20,866 bases of DNA from positions 1 through 20,866 of the forward strand of contig CAJUOO010000061.1 of the NCBI GenBank assembly GCA_910588535.1, given 5' to 3'. Below, piece by piece: positions 15,410 to 20,866 of the stretch. This DNA is from an uncultured Lachnospiraceae bacterium (lineage in GTDB: Bacteria > Bacillota > Clostridia > Lachnospirales > Lachnospiraceae). The notes beneath the pieces were generated by a model. That model was not told the DNA's origin. It saw only the letters and a list, made by a program, of their open reading frames with translations, and searched no databases. Both the position numbers and the translations under genes were made by a program. Each line of letters starts with the position of its first letter. Position 1 is the first letter of the stretch.

Positions 15410-17378
15410 GAAAACTTCTGTTTTGGATCGCGCGTGGAACAGATGGCTTCGCGATATCTCTATGGTCCTTGAGCCGTCTGGAGACGCGCCCAGCCGGTTT
15501 GAAATAGAGCTTATCAAAGAACTCGCAGAAGAAGAATATTGGATTCAGGTACATACAGAAGATATTACGGTAAAAGCTGGAGATAATCTGGGAATTATCT
15601 ATGCACTCTTATATTTGAGCGAGCAATTCTTACATATCACGCCCTTTTGGTTCTGGAACGATCAGACTTTTCACAAAATGCCCTATGTGGAGGTGCCTGA
15701 GGGAGAATACCACTCTCCCAATTATCGGCTTCGCTATCGAGGATGGTTTATCAATGATGAGGTTCTTCTGGACGCATGGGGAGCGGATCACTTTGATAGC
15801 ATGAGCGGGATCACAGAAAATGAGGCTTTTGAGATGGCGATGGAAGCATTGTTGCGTCTTGGCGGAAATATGGTGATTCCCGGAACGGATTACAACAGCC
15901 ACAAATACAAAAAACTGGCCGCAGATATGGGACTGTGGCTGACCCATCATCATGCGGAACCCCTCGGAGCAACCATGTTTGCGCGCGCATATCCAAATCA
16001 AACTCCCTCCTACAAACAACATCCCGATCTCTTCCACTCCCTCTGGCGAGAGGCGATAGAAGAACAGCAGGGGATGAAAGTTGTGTGGAATATAGGATTT
16101 CGCGGACAGGGGGACAGACCCTTCTGGGCGGACGATCCAGAATATGACACACCACAAAAAAGAGGCGAACTTATCAGCAGCCTGATAAGAAAACAGTATG
16201 ATATGCTCTGTGAATATATAGAGAAGCCCATCTGCTGTACAAACCTCTATGGAGAGATGATGGAATTATATCAGCAGGGTTATATCAATCTCCCAGAACA
16301 TATCATCTATATCTGGGCAGATAATGGATATGGCAAAATGGTGTCCAGACGGCAGGGAAGCCACAATCCAAGAGTGGAGGCTCTGCCACCAAAGCCACAA
16401 GGAAAACATGGCATCTATTACCATGCCTCCTTCTATGATCTGCAGGCGGCTTCCCATATTACAATGCTTCCCAACAGTACATTATTTGTAGAACAAGAGC
16501 TTTTTGGAGCTATGGAAAAGGGCGTGAGGGAATTTCTTATTGTCAACTGCTCGAACATAAAGCCGCATACCTACATGCTAGACGCGATAGCGCGGATCTG
16601 GGGAAAAAAGATGCCCTGCTATACCAAGTTATATTTTCCTCTTCACAGCGACGCTGTGGAGACACTATATCAGAATTATTTTCCATCTATGCTCTCCTAT
16701 GGGCCAAACCAAGACGATCATGCGGGTGAGCAATATTACCATTATACCATGCGAGCCATCTGTCACGGCTGGCTCGCTGGCAGATTTGATATGCCGGAAA
16801 ACTCTCTTGTATGGCTGACAGGAAACATCCATTTATATGATCAGGTGACATGGTTACATGAAAAAGCAAAAAGTGCACTGCCTAGTCTTCACACATACTA
16901 TGAGAATTGCTTGGCTTATTTTGAGAAGCTTCAAAAAGAACCAGACAGCGCAGAGAGAACTCTCTTTCAAGATTCCTTATGGCTACAGGCAGTGATTCAT
17001 TATAAAAGTTTGTGCGCGCAGAAAACTGTATGTGAAGCTTTCTTTCACTGTATGGACGGAAGACAGAAGGAAGCATTTCTTGCGATTGGCAGGGCGATAG
17101 AAGAACTTTATCAGGTAACAGAGTCGATGAAACGAGCGAGCCACGGGAAATGGTCGGGCTTCTACGACAATGATTGTCTGACGGACGTGACATTCACCAT
17201 CTACACTCTGGAGCGCATTATGGGATATATCAGGAATCTGGGAGATGGTCCACATGGATATAACTGGGCACTGCACTGCGAAAATCCAGACACAGATCGC
17301 CCTGTTGTTCTAATCACGAATATGAGAAAACACAAAAAAGATTGGGAATTATATCTTTTGATGAAAAGTAGCAAATAG
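15369..17378 (+). CDS. GH115 family glycoside hydrolase (alpha-glucuronidase-like), short form
   Basis: 669 residues without a signal peptide, so a cytoplasmic enzyme is expected. GH115 landmarks are in order: a small N-terminal domain ending GIIYALLYLSEQFLHITPFWFWND; YRLRYRGWFINDE near 115-127; EALLRLGGNMVIPGTDYNSH; LADMGLWLTHHHAEPLG-like helices and HHAEPL; IYIWADNGYGKM; and GIYYHASFYDLQA. The family removes (4-O-methyl)glucuronic acid from xylan or arabinogalactan fragments. Known members are commonly 800-1000 residues with a C-terminal accessory domain, which appears to be missing here. ATG 15369 has GGAGG at 15358-15362, six bases upstream and inside the kinase gene, supporting this start and the 41 bp overlap. 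A substrate reaching the cytoplasm as an oligosaccharide is implied, but no sugar transporter is present. Confidence 0.87.
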   Translation: MKITAQAVTVWKCEKTSVLDRAWNRWLRDISMVLEPSGDAPSRFEIELIKELAEEEYWIQVHTEDITVKAGDNLGIIYALLYLSEQFLHITPFWFWNDQTFHKMPYVEVPEGEYHSPNYRLRYRGWFINDEVLLDAWGADHFDSMSGITENEAFEMAMEALLRLGGNMVIPGTDYNSHKYKKLAADMGLWLTHHHAEPLGATMFARAYPNQTPSYKQHPDLFHSLWREAIEEQQGMKVVWNIGFRGQGDRPFWADDPEYDTPQKRGELISSLIRKQYDMLCEYIEKPICCTNLYGEMMELYQQGYINLPEHIIYIWADNGYGKMVSRRQGSHNPRVEALPPKPQGKHGIYYHASFYDLQAASHITMLPNSTLFVEQELFGAMEKGVREFLIVNCSNIKPHTYMLDAIARIWGKKMPCYTKLYFPLHSDAVETLYQNYFPSMLSYGPNQDDHAGEQYYHYTMRAICHGWLAGRFDMPENSLVWLTGNIHLYDQVTWLHEKAKSALPSLHTYYENCLAYFEKLQKEPDSAERTLFQDSLWLQAVIHYKSLCAQKTVCEAFFHCMDGRQKEAFLAIGRAIEELYQVTESMKRASHGKWSGFYDNDCLTDVTFTIYTLERIMGYIRNLGDGPHGYNWALHCENPDTDRPVVLITNMRKHKKDWELYLLMKSSK

Positions 17379-17441
17379 GTATAAGCAAATAGGAAATTTG
17401 GCCGATATATTATACAAAGGAACTTGATGTAAACAACTGCA

Positions 17442-17458
17442 CATCTGCACAGCAGATG
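17442..17458 (+). promoter_or_regulatory. Perfect hairpin covering an apparent start codon
   Basis: CATCTGC-ACA-GCAGATG forms a 7 bp stem with a three-base loop. The last three bases are the ATG of the small ORF at 17456, and an AAGGAGGAG sequence follows at 17465-17473. It could shield a start codon or act as a leader element; no U tract follows. Confidence 0.4.
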
Positions 17459-17719
17459 AGATTCAAGGAGGAGATCAAAGCAGCATATGGATATGGAAAA
17501 GTTTACTCGGTACAGGCGGTATCTCGCATTAACGCTCTGAATTGTTTCACTGGCAAGCAGGAGCGCAGTTATTCTGAGAGAAAGGGAGAATCTGTGAAAT
17601 TTGAAGAAGCTCTTGAAAAATCTCTCAAAAAAGATGAGGTGGCGTGTTCAGTATATGGCTACGGAAAGACGGGAGCATATGAAGAATATCTCTACCTAAA
17701 AAGAGAATACCGACATTAA
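17456..17719 (+). CDS. Uncertain small ORF, hypothetical protein with repeated YGYGK motif
   Basis: An 87-residue frame that I do not recognise. The motif YGYGK occurs at residues 11-15 and again at 67-71, and [MV][RK]F[KE]E begins both halves (1-5 and 47-51), so it may be an old internal duplication. ATG 17456 has no ribosome site and lies in a hairpin. A better supported start is GTG 17594, with AAAGGGAG at 17581-17588, giving 41 residues rich in Lys, Glu and Tyr. A third option is a 17-residue peptide at 17487-17540 in another frame (MDMEKFTRYRRYLALTL), preceded by AAGGAGGAG at a long spacing. It sits between the GH115 gene and a terminator. It may be a small protein, a decayed gene, or noncoding. 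Confidence 0.35.
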   Translation: MRFKEEIKAAYGYGKVYSVQAVSRINALNCFTGKQERSYSERKGESVKFEEALEKSLKKDEVACSVYGYGKTGAYEEYLYLKREYRH

Positions 17720-17729
17720 GAGGGCAAGT

Positions 17730-17757
17730 CCCCTGCCATTTTGGCAGGGGATTTGTT
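17730..17757 (+). terminator. Terminator after the small ORF
   Basis: CCCCTGCC / GGCAGGGG, an 8 bp perfect stem with loop ATTTT, begins 10 bases after the small ORF stop and is followed by ATTTGTTG, a weak U tract. It separates the upstream operon from the two-component pair. Confidence 0.7.
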
Positions 17758-17775
17758 GTATTATACAATCTTCAC

Positions 17776-17802
17776 TTGAATCACATAAAAGTATGTTATA
17801 CT
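17776..17802 (+). promoter_or_regulatory. Likely promoter of the two-component pair
   Basis: TTGAAT at 17776-17781 and TATACT at 17797-17802 are spaced by 15 bases (16 if CTTGAA is used). They lie between the terminator and the response-regulator start. Spacing is short, so confidence is moderate. Confidence 0.45.
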
Positions 17803-17846
17803 ATTTTTAAAATACAGAATTTTGATAATACAGAAAGAGGCAAATG

Positions 17847-18521
17847 ATGCAGAATATATTGATTGTGGAAGATGATATGGATATTCAAGAGCTTTTGCAG
17901 AATTTTTTGCAGGAGGTGGGATATCGTGTGACAATCGCAGGCGACGGTGTGGAGGCGCTCTCTCTTTTCTCCGAAAATCAGTTTGATCTGATCCTACTTG
18001 ATATTATGCTGCCGAAAATTGACGGCTTTAGCGTCTGTGAACTAATACGGGCAAAGTCACAAATCCCTATTATTATGCTGACCGCCCTAAGCAGTGAAGA
18101 AGAGCAGATACGCGGACTGGATCTGCAGGTAGATGACTATATCACCAAACCCTTCTCCATGCCTATACTTATCCGCAAAATAGCGGCTGTGCTAAGAAGG
18201 AGTAATGTACAAAAGAAAGATGCCGAATACATTTCCTACAAAAATCTGACATTAGAGCTCTACAGCTACACGGCGACAGTCGACGGCAGTACCTTCGAGC
18301 TGACCCAGAGAGAATTTGAGATTCTAAAAGAGCTGCTCACCCATCAAGGCAGAGTTCTCACCAGACAGAATCTCCTTGACAGGCTGTGGAAATACGATTT
18401 TTACGGCGACGAGCGGGTTGTTGACACACATATTAAAAATCTTCGGAAAAAGCTTGGCATAGACTTTATCCAGACAATCAGAGGGGTGGGATATAAAATT
18501 GAAAAAGAAAATAAAAAATAG
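17847..18521 (+). CDS. OmpR/PhoB-type response regulator
   Basis: 224 residues from the chosen ATG. The receiver domain (about 1-115) shows the acidic pair in IVEDDMDI, phospho-acceptor Asp at about 52 in LILLDIMLPKIDG, the Thr in MLTALSS, and Lys in DDYITKPFS. The C-terminal winged helix (about 130-222) has LTQREFEILKELLTHQGRVLTR, LLDRLWKYD and VVDTHIKNLRKKLG, followed by IRGVGYKIE, all standard for this class. It binds DNA to control target promoters after phosphorylation by the partner kinase. Two adjacent ATGs exist at 17844 and 17847; AGAGG at 17836-17840 is better spaced to the second. It overlaps the kinase gene by 23 bp, so the two are co-translated. Confidence 0.95.
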   Translation: MQNILIVEDDMDIQELLQNFLQEVGYRVTIAGDGVEALSLFSENQFDLILLDIMLPKIDGFSVCELIRAKSQIPIIMLTALSSEEEQIRGLDLQVDDYITKPFSMPILIRKIAAVLRRSNVQKKDAEYISYKNLTLELYSYTATVDGSTFELTQREFEILKELLTHQGRVLTRQNLLDRLWKYDFYGDERVVDTHIKNLRKKLGIDFIQTIRGVGYKIEKENKK

Positions 18522-20076
18522 TTTAGCGGCAAAGATTTTCCTTCTGGCACTATGCCTACTTATGCTGTGCAACCTTGCCACCTGCTTTTTTATCTCCCTG
18601 CTTATGCCAAAAACCTATTCCATGTACCTAAATGACAGCCTGAATGAGCGGGTAGAAAACTTAATAGACGCACTAAAGACCGTCACAATTCAAAACAGTG
18701 GTGTTCTCTTTGACAGCTTTCTAAATAGCTCTGACATCTCCTCCCTAAAGCTTATTAATGAACATGGCGCTGTTATCTCACTCCCCACTCAGATGCCGCC
18801 CTATGATATCGCTGCCGTCTCCATTGGGAATATTATCGAAGGACTGGTTGAAGAAGCACTTGAACAATCAGAGGTGTTCTATGATTCCGACATTCTGTCA
18901 GAGTACAATAGCTCTTATCCATCAGAATACATTGAGCAGAATGTACAGTCAGAATACCATACTGCTCTAGAAAATTTCTCCGCTGATATTGCCTTAGTAG
19001 AAGGCACGTCAATCTTAGAGGAAAATGCGGAACCACTCACCATGCAGAGCTTTGACTTCTCCTTCTTAGACAGTGATCTTCGCTACCATCTTCTGGTATG
19101 TGGAAACCCCAAGCCCATCCACCAGATAAAACAGGTATTTCTCTGGCTTATGCCTCTGCTTGTGCTGCTCACCATCTTGATCGCCAGCATCACGGCAGTG
19201 TTATTCTCCTATATTGTGACAAAGCCAATTTTAAAGATCTGTGGCATCGCCCACAATATGTCTCAGCTCTCCTTTGATTGGCAATGTGACGAGACACGCA
19301 CAGATGAACTTGGCATATTGGAAAAAAGCCTCAATATTCTGTCATACAAACTCTCCAATGCTCTATCAAGCTTACAGACAGCAAACCAAAAGCTTAAGGA
19401 CGATATGGAAAAAGAAAAGCAATTCTTTTCCGCTGTATCACATGAATTAAAAACACCCATCACAGTTATTAAAGGACAATTAGAAGGGATGCTGTTTGAC
19501 ATCGGAGTGTACAAGGATCACAAAAAATATCTCTCACGCTCTCTGTCTGTAGCTGGCACACTGGAAACTATGGTTCAGGAAATACTCACCGTGTCTCGTC
19601 TAGAAACCACTGCGCTGCCCCACAGCCAGCTTGACATGGCTCCACTTATCAAATCCTACCTGCTGTCCACTGAGGATCTGATTGTCAACAAGGAACTATC
19701 CCTGCACACTCAGATAGATGCACCCGCCCTTGTAACCGGCAATAAAATTATGCTATCCAAGGTAATAGGAAATCTAATAAGCAACGCAATCTTCTATTCT
19801 CCTCCCCAAAACACCATCTCTCTCTCAGCTAAAATGGTGGAAGGCATCTTTACTTTTCAAATTGAAAACACTGGTGTCCATATACCAGAGGAGGCCCTAC
19901 CTAAGATCTTTGATCCATTCTACCGCGTAGAACAGTCCAGAAACAGACAGACAGGTGGAAGCGGCCTTGGATTGTATATTGTTCAAAAGATTTTAGAACA
20001 GCACCACTCCTGCTGCACCGCAAAAAATACAGAAAAAAGCGTCTGCTTTTCCTTTGTACTGCGACAAATCGAGTAG
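18499..20076 (+). CDS. Membrane sensor histidine kinase, partner of the OmpR-type regulator
   Basis: 525 residues. Helix 1 lies at about 10-35, an extracytoplasmic sensor of about 175 residues with no recognised fold follows, and helix 2 is at about 213-240. A HAMP linker is at about 240-292. HisKA has H315 in FSAVSHELKTPITVIKG. The ATPase domain has N box GNLISNAIFYS, Gly boxes ENTGVHI and GGSGLGLYIV, and F box FDPFYRVE; the first Gly box reads ENTG in place of the common DNG. The start is TTG 18499 with GGGGTGGG eight bases upstream; the next Met (about residue 21) lies within the first helix. No transporter or cell-wall gene follows, so the target regulon is not visible here; the downstream DNA is a repeat region. 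Confidence 0.93.
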   Translation: MKKKIKNSLAAKIFLLALCLLMLCNLATCFFISLLMPKTYSMYLNDSLNERVENLIDALKTVTIQNSGVLFDSFLNSSDISSLKLINEHGAVISLPTQMPPYDIAAVSIGNIIEGLVEEALEQSEVFYDSDILSEYNSSYPSEYIEQNVQSEYHTALENFSADIALVEGTSILEENAEPLTMQSFDFSFLDSDLRYHLLVCGNPKPIHQIKQVFLWLMPLLVLLTILIASITAVLFSYIVTKPILKICGIAHNMSQLSFDWQCDETRTDELGILEKSLNILSYKLSNALSSLQTANQKLKDDMEKEKQFFSAVSHELKTPITVIKGQLEGMLFDIGVYKDHKKYLSRSLSVAGTLETMVQEILTVSRLETTALPHSQLDMAPLIKSYLLSTEDLIVNKELSLHTQIDAPALVTGNKIMLSKVIGNLISNAIFYSPPQNTISLSAKMVEGIFTFQIENTGVHIPEEALPKIFDPFYRVEQSRNRQTGGSGLGLYIVQKILEQHHSCCTAKNTEKSVCFSFVLRQIE

Positions 20077-20174
20077 GGAGATATTATTTTTGCTTACCGT
20101 ATAATATAACTTCTTATAAATTTTATACTTTATCTCCTATTAAGAATTTGTTGTATCATTTTCGGGAAAGTTCC

Positions 20175-20314
20175 GCCCGGCGAACTGCTTGTGGTCCTCC
20201 GTCACCCCGCTTGCGCTTAGTGAAAAACGCAGTGGACGCTAAGCTCGAAATTACCTCGCTAAGCGCCAGCGTTTTTCAATAGGTTCCTTGAGGACCACAA
20301 GCAGTTCGCCGGGC
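20175..20314. repeat. 140 bp palindromic element with 25 bp perfect ends
   Basis: 20175-20199 and 20290-20314 are perfect 25 bp inverted repeats (GCCCGGCGAACTGC... core). Inside, TGAAAAACGC at 20221-20230 pairs with GCGTTTTTCA at 20269-20278, and GCGCTTAG at 20213-20220 can pair with CTAAGCGC at 20259-20266, so competing folds exist. No ORF of useful length is present. It resembles a REP- or MITE-like unit. It shares its right end with the larger inverted pair described next. Confidence 0.8.
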
Positions 20315-20434
20315 TGTTTTTATCAGTTAGGTAAAACACGTTTTCATTCTACTTATATAGGATGAATAAATCATTTTTTTGTCTTTATTAAAAGAATGTA
20401 ACACTCTATGAATACAAACAAAATTATAATAAAT

Positions 20435-20604
20435 ATAAAGCTGCAAATATATAAAGAATCACCGTTTACCTGAAATATTCAGCAAAACAGTATAGTCCGT
20501 CTGCTATTTTCCTCAAGGAACCTATTGAAAAACAGCGCACTGGCTGTACTGTTTTATTGAATGTTTTACATACGCTGTGATTCTCCATCTACTTGCAGCT
20601 CTAT
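20435..20604. repeat. Inner 61 bp inverted repeat pair
   Basis: 20435-20495 and 20544-20604 match as inverted copies at 46 of 61 positions by hand count, with no gaps. Conserved stretches include AGCTGCAA, AGAATCAC and AAAACAGTA. The pair lies centrally inside the larger inverted repeat, giving a nested palindrome, and brackets one copy of the 23 bp core. Confidence 0.7.
20511..20533 (+). repeat. Central copy of a three-copy 23 bp core
   Basis: The core starting CCTCAAGGAACCTATT and ending GAAAAAC is found exactly here, at 20837-20859 (plus), and at 20271-20293 (minus). The two outer copies belong to the large arms; this one stands alone between the inner arms. It may mark an element boundary or an insertion or recombination junction. 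Confidence 0.75.
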
Positions 20605-20694
20605 GTCTATATTCATTCCCATGAGCAACAATACAAGTAACTGCTTACAGTCATATGACGACTGCCGCAAAAGTTAAAAACCCGCTGCAAGCAA

Positions 20695-20711
20695 CGAAGT
20701 TTTTGACTTCG
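20695..20711 (+). repeat. Short hairpin beside arm 2
   Basis: CGAAGT-TTTTG-ACTTCG, extendable by CAAG/CTTG across a short bulge, lies immediately before arm 2 at 20713. It is one more foldback in this repeat cluster; function unknown. Confidence 0.5.
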
Positions 20712-20866
20712 CTTGTATTCATAGAACATTATATTTTCTAATAAGGGACAATAAAAACATTCTATCAATCCTATACAAGCAGAATTACAACGTGTTTCTC
20801 CTTACTGATATAATAGCCCGGCGAACTGCCTATGGTCCTCAAGGAACCTATTGAAAAACGCCGGCG

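Larger units (their letters stand above)
20264..20866. repeat. Large inverted repeat pair (about 154 bp arms) reaching the window edge
   Basis: Arm 1 (20264-20417) and arm 2 (20713-20866) are inverted copies at about 80% identity by eye. They begin at a shared CGCCrGCGTTTTTCA and end at an identical 13-base TCTATGAATACAA. The arms are collinear over nearly their whole length with few indels, so they arose by duplication in opposite orientation, not by chance. The spacer holds a second inverted pair (20435-20604). Arm 2 is cut by the window end and may continue. The 790 bp from 20077 to 20866 contains no convincing gene; it is AT-rich outside the repeat cores. Confidence 0.8.

Noticed and set aside
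20077..20137. Terminator for the sensor kinase gene
   Set aside because: GGAGATA and TATCTCC can pair only across about 47 bases and no U tract follows; too weak to call.
20175..20866. CRISPR array
   Set aside because: Repeat copies are inverted and unequally spaced, and no cas gene is present.
20175..20866. Retron or group II intron
   Set aside because: Foldbacks would fit a structured RNA, but there is no reverse transcriptase ORF and no intron domain V-like end could be recognised.

Overview
The window looks like the chromosome of an anaerobic, low-to-mid GC Gram-positive bacterium, probably a gut-type Clostridia or Lachnospiraceae relative. The evidence is strong GGAGG-type ribosome sites, a lipoprotein-anchored solute-binding protein, clostridial-style two-component systems, a dicluster ferredoxin paired with a cytoplasmic fumarate-reductase-like flavoprotein, and a GH115 glycosidase. 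The taxon is inferred from protein character only.

Region 1 (1-10050) is mostly a minus-strand import and metabolism block, read from right to left. It holds an M42 aminopeptidase (8078-9091), a 250 bp leader with a 59 bp tandem structured repeat, a peptide-type binding lipoprotein, OppB, OppC, OppD, OppF, a 649-residue FAD flavoprotein, a 2[4Fe-4S] ferredoxin, and a strong terminator at 3-50. A GntR/FCD regulator (9324-10013) is divergent from the peptidase. The shared intergenic region has two perfect dyads that sit on the -10 and -35 of the predicted peptidase promoter. The simplest reading is a GntR-controlled system that imports a peptide-like or small organic molecule, hydrolyses it, and reduces or oxidises it with the flavoprotein-ferredoxin pair.

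Region 2 (10051-17378) starts with a minus-strand endonuclease V (nfi). It is followed by a plus-strand operon with a good promoter: an AGCS alanine/glycine:cation symporter, a 990-residue hybrid sensor kinase with two receiver domains, and a GH115 alpha-glucuronidase-like enzyme. The GH115 gene starts 41 bp inside the kinase gene, with its own Shine-Dalgarno sequence, so the two are probably translationally coupled.

Region 3 (17379-17843) holds a weakly supported small ORF with an internally repeated YGYGK motif, a hairpin over its apparent start, and a terminator. It is followed by an OmpR-type response regulator and sensor kinase pair (17847-20076) with no obvious target gene in the window.

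Region 4 (20077-20866) has no convincing gene. It contains a nested set of inverted repeats: a 140 bp unit with 25 bp perfect ends, a ~154 bp inverted pair that reaches the window edge, a 61 bp inverted pair inside it, and three copies of a 23 bp core. It looks like a family of palindromic or MITE-like elements cut by the end of the window.
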